Assembly: GCF_013391805.1 (NCBI RefSeq)
Contig: NZ_CP058364.1
Span: 2,919,501-2,983,500, forward strand
Origin: Galbibacter sp. BG1
Lineage (GTDB): Bacteria; Bacteroidota; Bacteroidia; Flavobacteriales; Flavobacteriaceae
Direction of reading: 5' to 3'
Length of the DNA: 64,000 nucleotides
In this document: positions 1 to 9,907 of the stretch, piece by piece
Numbering within the stretch: the stretch's first letter is position 1
Layout of the letters: every line of letters starts with the position of its first letter
Made by a program: the position numbers and the translations under genes
Notes under the pieces: generated by a model
The model's input: the letters and a program-made list of their open reading frames with translations, nothing else
Databases searched by the model: none
Told to the model about the DNA's origin: nothing

Positions 1-1
1 T

Positions 2-85
2 GAAAGTGCACTTAATCGTTATTCAGGTATTTCTGTATTTGTTCTTTTTTATTGCTTTATTGTTTATAAACCAGTTGAAGAGTAG
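2..85 (+). CDS. C-terminal end of a membrane protein (partial)
   Basis: An open frame enters from the window edge and stops at a TAG eight bases before the next gene. The 27 visible residues contain one hydrophobic stretch (SVFVLFYCFIVY) and end in KPVEE. The position, directly upstream of a polymerase-like gene on the same strand, suggests a membrane protein of the same polysaccharide locus, such as a flippase or polymerase, but too little is visible to name it. Confidence 0.4.
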   Translation, partial: ESALNRYSGISVFVLFYCFIVYKPVEE

Positions 86-93
86 ATAAAGAA

Positions 94-1380
94 ATGATGA
101 AATTAATAGTGCATAATATAAAATATAAAAACTTCTGTCTTTTAGTATTGTTATATGTATTACTTAATGTGCTCTTTTTTTTTACTGTTAGGGAGTTACA
201 TGTGTTTAAAAAAGCCTCAATAGGAGCAAGTATAAACTATGAATTTGATATTTTAAAGTTTTTTTTGATTAGTTTAATAATTTTTGGATTTATTTTAAGT
301 ACGGTTTTTATTAAAGTAAAGGATTTTTTATATTCTATTATACTTCTTATTCTAATATTTTTTGTTATACCTAGCGCTATATTGTATTCTAATATAAAAG
401 ATTTGTCTATAGGTATTTTTACCTCACATAGTATATTGTTTATATCCGTTATTGTTGTTGGTAAAGTCAAAATCAGATTTAACTCAAAGACTGTTGGAAT
501 TAGACTAGCCAAAAAAGTCCTTATGTTGACTATACTAATAGGCTTGCTTCCATTTCTAATACTTTATTCGCCTTATTTAAATTTTAAAAATCTTATTTTA
601 ATAGATATATATGAAACTAGGGCTATAATGAGTAATGCCGTTAATAATATCTATGTTAATTATACATATTCATGGTTTAATAAAATTTTAATTCCTTTGT
701 TAATTGTTTTTGGAGTTTATCACAGAAATAAATTAACTGTTTTAATTTCAGTATTCTCACTTATTTTTTTATTTCTTTGCGGAGCGCATAAGGCAGTTTT
801 TGTAGGAATGATAATGGTTCTTGTTTTATATAAGCATGAATATTTAAAGAAAATGTATTACTTCATAAAATTTATTCTTTTTATAACTATATCTTCTTTG
901 TTTTTTTCTATAATATTTGATTTTGATTACATAACTGTAATGACTATTAGAAGGACATTATTTTTGCCTTCACTGTTGGATGTTTTATATTTTGATTTTT
1001 TCAAGAATAATTATATTTATTGGTCTGAAACATTTAATGGATTATTTTATGACTATCCATATGAATATGCGCATTCATATATTATAGGAGACAATTATTT
1101 TAATTCAATCGTATGGGCAGCTAATAACGGTATAATATCTGATGGATATATGAATTGGGGGTATATTGGAGTTATTATTAATTGTATAATTCTTGGTTTT
1201 TATTTTTCGTTTTTAAATCAATTAAATATTAGTAGTAAATTTTTTGGAATTTATTTTCTTTTCTTCTTTGTTCTAATTAGTTCAGCATTGCCAAGTGCTT
1301 TATTAACTCATGGGGGATTATTATTATTATTTGTTTCCTTTTACTTATTAAAAAACACTGCTAATACAATGGATGCGTAA
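94..1380 (+). CDS. O-antigen/exopolysaccharide polymerase-like membrane protein (Wzy-like)
   Basis: A 428-residue, very hydrophobic protein with about ten to twelve predicted membrane segments and a larger polar loop around residues 290-350. The late segment with DNYFNSIVWAANNGIISDG followed by NWGYIGVI resembles the C-terminal part of Wzy-type oligosaccharide repeat-unit polymerases, which join lipid-linked repeats in the periplasm. No residue-level signature defines this family, so the call rests on topology, size and neighbours (glycosyltransferases downstream, WecA-like gene at the end of the locus). A second ATG follows the first directly, so the start is uncertain by one codon. The gene is markedly AT-rich, typical of such loci. 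Confidence 0.6.
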   Translation: MMKLIVHNIKYKNFCLLVLLYVLLNVLFFFTVRELHVFKKASIGASINYEFDILKFFLISLIIFGFILSTVFIKVKDFLYSIILLILIFFVIPSAILYSNIKDLSIGIFTSHSILFISVIVVGKVKIRFNSKTVGIRLAKKVLMLTILIGLLPFLILYSPYLNFKNLILIDIYETRAIMSNAVNNIYVNYTYSWFNKILIPLLIVFGVYHRNKLTVLISVFSLIFLFLCGAHKAVFVGMIMVLVLYKHEYLKKMYYFIKFILFITISSLFFSIIFDFDYITVMTIRRTLFLPSLLDVLYFDFFKNNYIYWSETFNGLFYDYPYEYAHSYIIGDNYFNSIVWAANNGIISDGYMNWGYIGVIINCIILGFYFSFLNQLNISSKFFGIYFLFFFVLISSALPSALLTHGGLLLLFVSFYLLKNTANTMDA

Positions 1381-1417
1381 AACTGTTAAATATGATAATT
1401 ATATAAAAGTATTATAG

Positions 1418-2482
1418 ATGAAAAGTGTATTAATATTAACAAAAACTGATTGGAATGAACCACCTAGAATTAGGCACCAAATTTCAAGATTATTAAAGGA
1501 GAAAGGATATAATGTCCATTATGTTGAAAAAAGCTCTTATAATAGTATAATTCCAAAAAAGAGAATTGAAGAGGGAATCAAATTTTATAGACATTCTGAA
1601 TTAATACATCATCAATTAAGATATACTAAACTTATTCAAAATTTGAATAATTTAGTAGTCAAATTTTACTTAAAAAAAATATTAAAGAATCGTGATTTTG
1701 ACTGTATCTTAAATTTTTGTTATGATTATTCATTTTTGAAAGAGATTGTAAAAGACACTAAAATTGTAACCTTTATTAATGATGATTTTGAAGAGCAGGC
1801 AAAACTAGGCATGCGTAAACAAATAAAAAATCAATTAAGGGATACATGCTATATATCTAATCATATAATTACTGTTTCGTATCCTCTTCGAAGTAAACTT
1901 AAATGTTATAATAATAATGTCACTTTACTTTTCCCCTGGAGTCAATACCATTATAAAGTGCCTAATAAAGAAAGTTCACGAAATACAGTTTTATATTTTG
2001 GCTTTGTTGGACGAATAAATTGGGATGATGTAATAAAACTTGTCAAGTCTACTGAATATCATTTTAGATTTGTGGGACCAATTATAAGGAAGACTGATAA
2101 ATCAATTATTATAGATCTTGCTAATAATAATCCAAATTTTGAATACATAGCTTATAGTAATTTTGAAGATCTAATAACCGATGATGTCTTTTGTTCAATT
2201 CTGCCATATGATAAAAACATTAAAAGTGTTCAGGCTTGTACAGTTAGCAATAGAGCTTTTAATTTATTGTCAAAAGGTTTGCCACTTGTATATTCAGATC
2301 TTTATAATTTAATTGAAGCTCCTAGTTCTGTTATAAGAAAGAATAAATCAGTTGAAGAATACAAAGATTCATTATTGTTTTTTAAGAATAATTTTAATGA
2401 AATTCAACCTGATATAAAAGATTTTCTTGATGATCATTATAAGAATAACAGATGGGATTTACTAAAAAAAATTATCAATTGA
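1418..2482 (+). CDS. Glycosyltransferase (GT-B fold, family unclear)
   Basis: A 354-residue soluble protein opening with a Rossmann-like strand (KSVLILTKTDW) and a segment about binding pairs of helices (HQISRLLKEKGYNVHYVEKSS), as in GT-B glycosyltransferases. The second half has FGFVGRINWDDVIKLV near residue 195, corresponding to the start of the nucleotide-sugar binding domain, and a late NRAFNLLSKGLPLVYSD segment equivalent to the usual K/E-F-L-x-G-x-P motif. Donor and acceptor cannot be read from sequence. It follows the polymerase by 37 bp and probably adds a sugar to the repeat unit of the same polysaccharide. Confidence 0.65.
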   Translation: MKSVLILTKTDWNEPPRIRHQISRLLKEKGYNVHYVEKSSYNSIIPKKRIEEGIKFYRHSELIHHQLRYTKLIQNLNNLVVKFYLKKILKNRDFDCILNFCYDYSFLKEIVKDTKIVTFINDDFEEQAKLGMRKQIKNQLRDTCYISNHIITVSYPLRSKLKCYNNNVTLLFPWSQYHYKVPNKESSRNTVLYFGFVGRINWDDVIKLVKSTEYHFRFVGPIIRKTDKSIIIDLANNNPNFEYIAYSNFEDLITDDVFCSILPYDKNIKSVQACTVSNRAFNLLSKGLPLVYSDLYNLIEAPSSVIRKNKSVEEYKDSLLFFKNNFNEIQPDIKDFLDDHYKNNRWDLLKKIIN

Positions 2483-3111
2483 AAAATATTTTATTTGTAT
2501 TATGTAGAGTAACCTTTTTTAATTATGAAAATATTATTTTATTATAAAGCAAATATCTTTTATAAGACCTTTACCTAGTGAAAAGAATTTACTATCTGAA
2601 ATGGATAGTTTTAGATGCAAAAAAAATTATAATTTAATTAATGAAATACCCATTAAGGGGGGTGTCCACAGCTTGATGGGGCTGAAGTTGAAAGTGTAAA
2701 TATAGCTTTTTATGTTGCGATTAAAATTAAATATCATTTAGAGTAAGATTAACATTGAATTATTGCAATACTATATGAAGTTTTAAAAATATTATTATTT
2801 TAATTTAAAAAAAATAAAGAATAATTAGCTGTTTTTTGGAATAGTTATATTTTGAAAGTACAATTAACGAACACGGCATCCTATATTTTATTTTTATAAT
2901 TTAAAAAAGAGTATAGATGTTTTGTATGGTATTTATCAAATGTAGAACGATATTGGCTTCGATTGGTATTATCATAAAGGATTACTATTTCTGATTAAAT
3001 GGTGTCATGGAAATATATGGTGAATTAACTTTATAAAAAACTTACATTATAAATAATACCATTCCCAAAGAAATACAATGAATAGCTTTATTAATTCTGA
3101 AAACAATATAT
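2483..3111 (+). other. Gene-poor gap with a decayed gene remnant
   Basis: About 630 bp of very AT-rich sequence without an intact gene. Around 2524-2699 two short frames (start MKILFYYKANIF, then RPLPSEKNLLSEMDSF in another frame) read like one frameshifted protein fragment. Nothing identifiable remains between 2700 and 3100. I infer a lost gene of the polysaccharide locus. Confidence 0.35.
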
Positions 3112-5241
3112 ATGAAACAAATTATACAAGACCTTAAAGACGGTAATACAATTTTAGAAGAAGTTCCAGTTCCAAGAGTTAAATCTGGTTTTGTCTTAAT
3201 TAGAACTACAAAAAGTCTAGTTTCTTTAGGAACAGAGAAAATGCTTGTAGAGTTTGGTAAAGCAAATTTTATTCAGAAGGCGAGACAACAACCAGATAAG
3301 GTTAAAATGGTATTGGATAAAGTCAAAACAGATGGTTTTAAACCTACTATTGAAGCTGTTTTTAATAAACTTAACCAGCCATTACCTTTAGGTTATTGTA
3401 ATGTTGGAATTGTTGAGAAAATAGGGAAAGGAGTTACTGAATTTAAGGTCGGAGATAGGGTAGCTTCAAATGGTAACCATGCCGAGTATGTTGTTGTGCC
3501 CAAAAACTTAGTAGCTAAGATACCTAATGAAGTGTCTGATGAAGAAGCAACGTTTACAGTTATAGGTTCTATTGGTTTGCAGGGAATTAGATTATTAAAA
3601 CCAACATTTGGAGAAACAATCGTAGTAGTTGGGCTTGGCCTGATAGGTTTGGTTACGGCTGAATTATTACTAGCAAATGGGTGTAATGTGATTGGATTTG
3701 ATTATGATCCAGTAAAAGTACAATTAGCCAAAGAAAAGGGTGTATTAGCAGTAAACCCTTCGGATGGAACTGACCAAGTTAAATTTGTACAAGAGTATAC
3801 AGATGGTATTGGTGCAGATGGTGTTATTATAACAGCTTCTAATAAAAGTAATGATATTATCTCACAGTCTGCTAAAATGAGTCGTAAAAGAGGAAGGATT
3901 GTTTTGGTAGGTGTTATTGGTCTTGATATTAGTAGAGCTGATTTTTATGAAAAGGAGTTGTCTTTTCAAGTTTCATGTTCATATGGTCCTGGCAGATATG
4001 ATGAATCATATGAACAAAAAGGTGTTGATTATCCAATAGGTTATGTTAGGTGGACTGAAAACAGGAATTTTGAAGCTGTTTTAAATGCAATCAAAAGAGG
4101 GAGTTTGGATGTGAAAAGTTTGATAACAGAATCTTACGAATTATCTGATTACCAAAAAATATATGGTGATATGGGCAATTCTAAAGCTATAGCTTCGATT
4201 ATTAATTACGATAATTCAAACTCAGAAAAGGTATCTGATAACGTTATTGTTAAAAATAAAAATTTTAAAGGAACTAAAGGAATAATAGGTATAATTGGCG
4301 CTGGGAATTTTACAAGTTCAACAATTTTACCAAAACTAAAGAGACTTAATGCTAATATAAAATATATAGCCAGTTCAGCAGGTTTGTCTTCAACAATATT
4401 GGCGAAAAGATTTTCAATAGCCAATTCTACAACAAATTACAAGAATATTCTAGAAGATGCAGACGTTGATCTGGTTATGGTAACTACTCAGCATAATATG
4501 CATGCTTCAATGGCTTTAGAGGTATTAAAGGCCGATAAGAGTGTATTTGTAGAAAAGCCTTTAGCTCTTAATAAGTTTGAGTTGGAAGAAATAATCAAGG
4601 AGTATAGAAAAAGAAATGTAAGTGTTTCAGTGGGGTTCAATAGAAGGTTTGCTCCGTTAGCAAAAAAAATGAAATCATTAATAGGAGATAATACTAATCC
4701 TATTAACCTTATAGCTACTATGAATGCAGGTTTCATTCCTCAGGATGTATGGGTTCATGATATGGAGATCGGTGGAGGTCGAATAATTGGTGAGGCTTGT
4801 CATTTTATAGATTTATGTAGTTACTTAACGGGTAGTAAGGTTATTTCTATTTGTATGAACGCTATGGGAAAAATAACTCAAGAGAATACAGATAATGCGA
4901 GTATATTATTAAAATACGATAATGGTTCTAATGCTGTAATCAATTATTTTTCAAATGGTAGTAAGTCTTATTCTAAGGAAAGATTAGAGGTGTATTCACA
5001 GGAGCGTACTATGGTAATGGATAATTGGAGGAAACTTAAAACCTATGGATTTAAAGGTAAGTCTAATTTCAAATCAAAACAAGATAAAGGGCATTTGCAC
5101 CAATTTAAGGAGTTGATTGAGCAACAAAAGTCAGGTGGAGTAGATGGTATTATACCTTTTGACTCAATTGTAAATACAACAAAAGCTTCTTTTGCTGCCA
5201 TAGAGTCCCTTAAAGAAGGAAAATGGATAGAAATAGAATAA
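3112..5241 (+). CDS. Two-domain oxidoreductase: zinc-type dehydrogenase fused to Gfo/Idh/MocA
   Basis: A 709-residue fusion. Residues 1 to about 365 form a medium-chain dehydrogenase (GNHAEYVVVPKNLVAKIP catalytic-domain segment; nucleotide-binding VVVGLGLIGL near residue 170). From about residue 388 a Gfo/Idh/MocA domain begins with the Rossmann signature IIGIIGAGNF and carries the family EKP motif (VFVEKPLALNK, near 480) and a later GEACHFIDL segment. Such fusions are found in polysaccharide clusters, usually next to a heparinase II/III-like gene, exactly as here: the next gene overlaps this one by 19 bp. The substrate is probably a sugar or sugar nucleotide, but the sequence does not say which. 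The start ATG is the first in frame. Confidence 0.8.
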   Translation: MKQIIQDLKDGNTILEEVPVPRVKSGFVLIRTTKSLVSLGTEKMLVEFGKANFIQKARQQPDKVKMVLDKVKTDGFKPTIEAVFNKLNQPLPLGYCNVGIVEKIGKGVTEFKVGDRVASNGNHAEYVVVPKNLVAKIPNEVSDEEATFTVIGSIGLQGIRLLKPTFGETIVVVGLGLIGLVTAELLLANGCNVIGFDYDPVKVQLAKEKGVLAVNPSDGTDQVKFVQEYTDGIGADGVIITASNKSNDIISQSAKMSRKRGRIVLVGVIGLDISRADFYEKELSFQVSCSYGPGRYDESYEQKGVDYPIGYVRWTENRNFEAVLNAIKRGSLDVKSLITESYELSDYQKIYGDMGNSKAIASIINYDNSNSEKVSDNVIVKNKNFKGTKGIIGIIGAGNFTSSTILPKLKRLNANIKYIASSAGLSSTILAKRFSIANSTTNYKNILEDADVDLVMVTTQHNMHASMALEVLKADKSVFVEKPLALNKFELEEIIKEYRKRNVSVSVGFNRRFAPLAKKMKSLIGDNTNPINLIATMNAGFIPQDVWVHDMEIGGGRIIGEACHFIDLCSYLTGSKVISICMNAMGKITQENTDNASILLKYDNGSNAVINYFSNGSKSYSKERLEVYSQERTMVMDNWRKLKTYGFKGKSNFKSKQDKGHLHQFKELIEQQKSGGVDGIIPFDSIVNTTKASFAAIESLKEGKWIEIE

Positions 5242-6803
5242 TACTCTTAATAAATACAATAAAGCATCTTAAGTTAAAACAACTTTTTTATCAGCTTTTC
5301 TATCGAATAAGAAATAAGATTTTTAAGAAATCATATAATTATGATTTCGATCGAGAAGGAGATTTGATCTGGCAAAATAAGATATTTAATGACAATAGCT
5401 ATAAGTGTGATTTAAGGTTCTCCTTTTTAAATATAGACCATATTTTTGAGGATTATGTAGATTGGAATTATTCTAACTATGGTAAGCTTTGGACGTATAA
5501 TCTAAATTATTTTGATTTTCTTAACCAAAATAATATTTCATCAAAGGAGGGTTTGCAGTTAATTTATAGTTATATTGAAAATACTACATGTATAATCGAT
5601 GGTAAAGAACCATATCCTATATCTTTAAGGGGAATTAATTGGATCAAATTTCTTTCACAAAATAAAATTGAAGATATTGAAATTAACAATCACCTTTTCA
5701 ATAACTATAAACGACTGCTTGATAATTTAGAATATCATATTCTTGGAAATCATCTATTAGAAAACGGTTTTTCACTTTATTTTGGAGCATTTTATTTTAA
5801 AGAAGATAAATTTTATAGGCAAGCCAGAAAAATTTTAATCAATGAGCTTGATGAACAAATTTTGAGTGATGGAGCTCATTTTGAATTATCACCAATGTAC
5901 CATAAAATCTTATTATATAGATTGTTGGACTGTATTCAATTGACTCAAAATAATGAATTTAGTAAGGATGATTTACTAAGATTTTTAATTTCTAAAGCAG
6001 AATTGATGTTGGGTTGGTTAGATACAATTTCATATAGTAATGGAGACATTCCTTTGGTCAATGATAGTACGAACGGAATTGCCCCAAGCTCTAAAGACTT
6101 GTTTTATTATGCGGAAGGCTTAGGAATTAAATGGATGAAAAGTGAACTTAATTCTTCAGGTTACCGTAAATTTGTCAATTCAGATTATGAATTATTTATA
6201 GATGTTGGTGAAATAGGGCCAAGTTATCAACCTGGACATGCTCATTCTGATACTTTTAGTTTTGAATTATATGTAAGAAATCAACCTGTAATTGTTGATA
6301 CAGGGATTTCTACATATGAGAAAAATGAATTACGACAGAAGCAAAGATCTACATCAAGTCATAATACGGTGGAATTAGGTAGTAAAAATCAATCGGAAGT
6401 ATGGGGAGGATTTAGAGTCGGTGATAGGGCAAATATAGTAAGTATAAAGGAGAAAGAGTGTTACGTAGAGGCTTCTCATGATGGTTATAAAAAACTTGGA
6501 TTAATTCATACAAGAAGTTTTGAAGCTTTGAGTAGGTCAATAATTATTAAGGATTATTTTTCAAAATACTCATCTTTAAAAAAAGTTTTTCATTTGCATT
6601 TTCATCCCGATATTTCATTTGTAGAGGTTATTGATAACGAAATTAAACTTATTGAATGGAAGGTTGTTATAAAACTAAGAAATGCATTAAACATTACGAA
6701 AACTAATTATAAATATGCTCTAGGATTTAATCTAGTTAAAGAGGCTTGGAAGTTAGAAATAGAATTCGACCGGGAATTAATGACCATTATTGAAATTTCT
6801 TAA
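5223..6803 (+). CDS. Heparinase II/III-like polysaccharide lyase-family protein
   Basis: A 526-residue protein with a helical N-terminal half (typical alpha toroid; ISLRGINWIKFL, LGNHLLENG and SDGAHFELSPMYH motifs) and a C-terminal beta-sandwich half starting near residue 337 with PGHAHSDTFSFELY and VDTGISTYE, the conserved heparinase II/III block. No signal peptide is visible, so it is probably cytoplasmic or exported in an unrecognised way. The 19-bp overlap with the two-domain oxidoreductase implies translational coupling. In flavobacterial and proteobacterial capsule loci this pair is associated with uronic-acid-containing glycans; whether this protein cleaves or modifies the polymer is not established. 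Confidence 0.75.
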   Translation: MDRNRIILLINTIKHLKLKQLFYQLFYRIRNKIFKKSYNYDFDREGDLIWQNKIFNDNSYKCDLRFSFLNIDHIFEDYVDWNYSNYGKLWTYNLNYFDFLNQNNISSKEGLQLIYSYIENTTCIIDGKEPYPISLRGINWIKFLSQNKIEDIEINNHLFNNYKRLLDNLEYHILGNHLLENGFSLYFGAFYFKEDKFYRQARKILINELDEQILSDGAHFELSPMYHKILLYRLLDCIQLTQNNEFSKDDLLRFLISKAELMLGWLDTISYSNGDIPLVNDSTNGIAPSSKDLFYYAEGLGIKWMKSELNSSGYRKFVNSDYELFIDVGEIGPSYQPGHAHSDTFSFELYVRNQPVIVDTGISTYEKNELRQKQRSTSSHNTVELGSKNQSEVWGGFRVGDRANIVSIKEKECYVEASHDGYKKLGLIHTRSFEALSRSIIIKDYFSKYSSLKKVFHLHFHPDISFVEVIDNEIKLIEWKVVIKLRNALNITKTNYKYALGFNLVKEAWKLEIEFDRELMTIIEIS

Positions 6804-6840
6804 TGAATTAATTTGGACAAAATAATTAAGCTTATTTATA

Positions 6841-8034
6841 ATGAAATTACTTTTTATAACAGATAACTTTATTCCTGAAACGAATGCACCAGCAACAAGA
6901 ACTTATGAGCATTGCAAAGAATGGGCTAAAAAAGGAATGGAGGTAACAGTAATAACTTGTGCTCCAAATTTTCCAAAAGGAAAAGTATTTGAAGGTTATA
7001 GAAACAAAATCTATCAAAAAGAAAAAATAGATGGAATAAATGTCATTAGAGTATGGACTTATATTACTGCTAACGAGGGAAGTGCTAAAAGGATTATAGA
7101 CTATGCTAGTTTTATGTTGAGTTCCTTTATTGCTGGACTATTTATTAAAACTGATCTAATAATTGCTACTTCTCCGCAATTTTTTACCGTAATATCAGGA
7201 AGATGGTTGAGTTTCTGGAAAAGGAAAAAGTGGGTTATGGAGGTAAGGGATATTTGGCCTGAATCCATAAAAGCTGTAGGAGCAATGAAGGACAGTTTAG
7301 TAATTCATTTTTTTGAGTATCTTGAAAAAAAAATGTATGTGTCTGCGTCTAAAATAGTAGTAGTAACTGATTCCTTTAAAAGATATCTAATCCATCAACA
7401 TAAGGTTTCGGAATCTAAAATTGAGGTTGTTAAAAATGGAATAATAAAATCAAATTTTTTACCATCAGAAAAAAATAGTAATCTTTTAAAGAAGTTAAAT
7501 TTAGAAAATAAATTTGTCGTTGGATATATTGGTACACATGGAATGGCACATGCTCTAGATTTTATATTGGCTTCCGCAGCAAAAATTAACAATAAAACAC
7601 TTCATTTTTTGTTAGTCGGTGACGGAGCAAAAAAGGCTGAGCTATTACGTCTAAAAGAGGAATTAAAACTTCAAAATGTTACTATGATTGATAATGTTCC
7701 AAAAGAACAAGTGGTAGAATATATTTCGATTTTGGATATAGGACTCGTGAATTTAAAAAAATCAGAAACATTTAAATCTGTAATTCCTTCAAAGATTTTT
7801 GAATTATGTGCAATGCAAAAACCAATTTTGATTGGGGTTGAAGGTGAGGCAAAAGAAATTGTTGAGAATTATAATGTTGGAGTCAGTTTTGAACCAGAAA
7901 ATTTTGATAGTTTTCAAGAAGCCTTAAATTATATGTCTCTTTCAAATCGGTCGTATAGTTTTGAAAAAATACTAATTGATTTCGATAGAAAATTTTTGGC
8001 TACTAAGATGTTAACTTTTTTAAAAAGCAGATAA
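6841..8034 (+). CDS. Glycosyltransferase family 4 (WbuB-like)
   Basis: A 397-residue GT4 protein. The start, LLFITDNFIPETNAPATRT, and the segment VMEVRDIWPESIKAVGAM near residue 130 are characteristic of the WbuB/WcaL-type branch, which often transfers the second sugar of an O-antigen repeat onto the lipid-linked first sugar. The C-terminal domain has VGYIGTHGMAHALDFIL and the E-x7-E-like segment KIFELCAMQKPILIGVEGE near residue 318. It ends one base into the next gene (TAATG overlap), whose product makes the lipid-linked first sugar, which fits a second-sugar transferase. Confidence 0.75.
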   Translation: MKLLFITDNFIPETNAPATRTYEHCKEWAKKGMEVTVITCAPNFPKGKVFEGYRNKIYQKEKIDGINVIRVWTYITANEGSAKRIIDYASFMLSSFIAGLFIKTDLIIATSPQFFTVISGRWLSFWKRKKWVMEVRDIWPESIKAVGAMKDSLVIHFFEYLEKKMYVSASKIVVVTDSFKRYLIHQHKVSESKIEVVKNGIIKSNFLPSEKNSNLLKKLNLENKFVVGYIGTHGMAHALDFILASAAKINNKTLHFLLVGDGAKKAELLRLKEELKLQNVTMIDNVPKEQVVEYISILDIGLVNLKKSETFKSVIPSKIFELCAMQKPILIGVEGEAKEIVENYNVGVSFEPENFDSFQEALNYMSLSNRSYSFEKILIDFDRKFLATKMLTFLKSR

Positions 8035-9197
8035 TGTATTTCCTTGAAACCGCGGTTTTATTATTTATAGGATGTTTTCTTCTAACATACTTTACAATCC
8101 CAAAAATTATTGGAGTAGTGGAGCATAAGAAGTTAATGGACAACCCAAATGCTAGAAGCTCACACAAAAAGGTAACACCTACGCTAGCAGGTGTTTCTTT
8201 TTTTTATTGCTTGGTATTTGCAATTTTCTTTTTAAAGGATAAAGATTTGCATAATGAAGCAATTTATTTAATCCCTGGTTTAACCATATTATTTATTGTC
8301 GGATTAAAGGATGATTTAGTCGTTTTATCACCCTTAACCAAGCTGGTTGCACAAATTGCAGCGGTTTCTTTCGTGCTGGCTAGTGACAGTTTTGTAATCC
8401 ATTCACTTCATGGGTTTTTAAATATTAATGAAATTCCCTATTTTTTGTATTTATTAATAGGCGGTTTTCTCATGATAACCATTATCAATGCATACAATCT
8501 AATTGATGGTATAGATGGGTTGGCAGCAATGGTTGGGATTGTTATATTGATTTTATATACCACCATATTTTACATGTCTAATGAGTATTTTTATGCACTT
8601 CTGTGCATAGCTTTAAATGCTTGTCTAATGGCTTTCTTGGGATATAATTTATCTTCCACCAAGAAAATTTTTATGGGTGATACAGGTTCTCTAATTGTTG
8701 GGTTTATGTTAGCAATGTTTACGCTAAAATTCTTGGCCTTGAAACCTAATTCCTATAAAGAGCTTCCATTTCTTTTAGAAAATGCTCCCTTAGTAGCTAT
8801 TGGGATCTTAATTGTTCCTTTATTTGATACCGCTCGTGTTTTTACTTTAAGGGTAGTTAGCAAGCGAGGTCCTTTTTCACCAGATAGAAATCATACGCAC
8901 CATATTTTAGTTGATTACTTGAGTTTATCCCATCAGCAGGCTAGCTTTATCATAGCTAGTTTTAATTTTGTTTTTGTGGTGTTGTTAATTGTCTTAGGAA
9001 GTACTTCTAACAATTTATGGATGATTATTGCATTAGTAGCTACCTGTATTGGTCTGGCTTATCTTTTTTATCGTTTGGATTACAGCGTTAGTAATTTAAA
9101 GCGTAAGATAAAGCTTAAAAGGAAGTTGGAAGGGTATAAGGCGAAAACAAAACAAGGAAAAGGAAGACCAAGGAAGTTGGAGAGCAAAGGAAAATAG
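8034..9197 (+). CDS. Undecaprenyl-phosphate N-acetylhexosamine-1-phosphate transferase (WecA/TagO/MraY family)
   Basis: A 387-residue integral membrane protein of the polyprenyl-phosphate glycosyl-1-phosphate transferase family, which starts lipid-linked glycan assembly by moving a sugar-1-phosphate from a UDP-sugar to undecaprenyl phosphate. All family blocks are visible: GLKDDLVVLSP near 90, NAYNLIDGIDGLAAMVG near 153, FMGDTGSLIVGF near 213 and RNHTHHILVDYL near 285, the cytoplasmic histidine loop. About ten membrane segments are predicted, followed by a strongly basic tail (SNLKRKIKLKRKLEGYK). The start codon overlaps the stop of the preceding glycosyltransferase. It is the last gene of the locus. 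Confidence 0.85.
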   Translation: MYFLETAVLLFIGCFLLTYFTIPKIIGVVEHKKLMDNPNARSSHKKVTPTLAGVSFFYCLVFAIFFLKDKDLHNEAIYLIPGLTILFIVGLKDDLVVLSPLTKLVAQIAAVSFVLASDSFVIHSLHGFLNINEIPYFLYLLIGGFLMITIINAYNLIDGIDGLAAMVGIVILILYTTIFYMSNEYFYALLCIALNACLMAFLGYNLSSTKKIFMGDTGSLIVGFMLAMFTLKFLALKPNSYKELPFLLENAPLVAIGILIVPLFDTARVFTLRVVSKRGPFSPDRNHTHHILVDYLSLSHQQASFIIASFNFVFVVLLIVLGSTSNNLWMIIALVATCIGLAYLFYRLDYSVSNLKRKIKLKRKLEGYKAKTKQGKGRPRKLESKGK

Positions 9198-9907
9198 TAA
9201 AGCGTATTAAGGGTCACGATTATGTTGGATGCTAGAAACGGGATGATGGAAGTTATTTCGACATCGACCTTCAGCGTCGGTGGAGAAATCTCATCCCGCT
9301 GTGGAGCAAGTTTATGGGATCTCTCTCCCGAGGCTTCGAGATCGAAATGAGGCAAAGAATATTTTCTGTCTACTAAAAAGCTTTATGCTTTTAATCCTTT
9401 GCTACTTAAACAAAACAATTAAAGATTAACCAATAACACAGAACACAACAACCCCAAAACCAAGAACCAAAAACTATAAACCATAAACAAAATCCACAAA
9501 ACGTCACGACGAGCGACTTTTCGGGAGCGTGGTCATCTCCTAAACACAAGAATTGCTCTTAGTCGCGAGATCGCCACAGTCCGTCCGTCTGGCAGGCGTC
9601 CCTCCTTCGCGAAGACATAATGCTTACTGCTTACTGAACACTGCTTAATGAATACTGCCTACTCAAAAACCTCTGCAACTCAACCAACCCAATTAAAGAT
9701 TTACGATTTTTGATTTACGAATGAATCCAATTAACATTGAACTATTAGCAAAAAACTGCCTTACTGAATACTGAATATTAAAAATATATCTTTGAATCTT
9801 TCCTACTTAACCAATTATAACAAACTATAAAAAAACATTAGTGCGCCTGCCTTTCGCAGGCAAGGGTAGTGGCAACCTTCATGAGGTAAGATGACATTCA
9901 TTCTTTT
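9198..9907. other. Non-coding stretch with short palindromic repeats
   Basis: About 710 bp with no supported gene. It contains GC-richer fragments in an AT-rich background: a segment around 9255-9350 (ACCTTCAGCGTCGGTGGAG and a later TCCCGAGGCTTCGAG), a segment near 9505-9600, and a small hairpin GCCTGCCTTTCGCAGGC at about 9846-9862. These look like dispersed intergenic repeats. The attC expected beyond the last cassette gene (see 9908-10213) was searched for here and not found. Confidence 0.4.
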
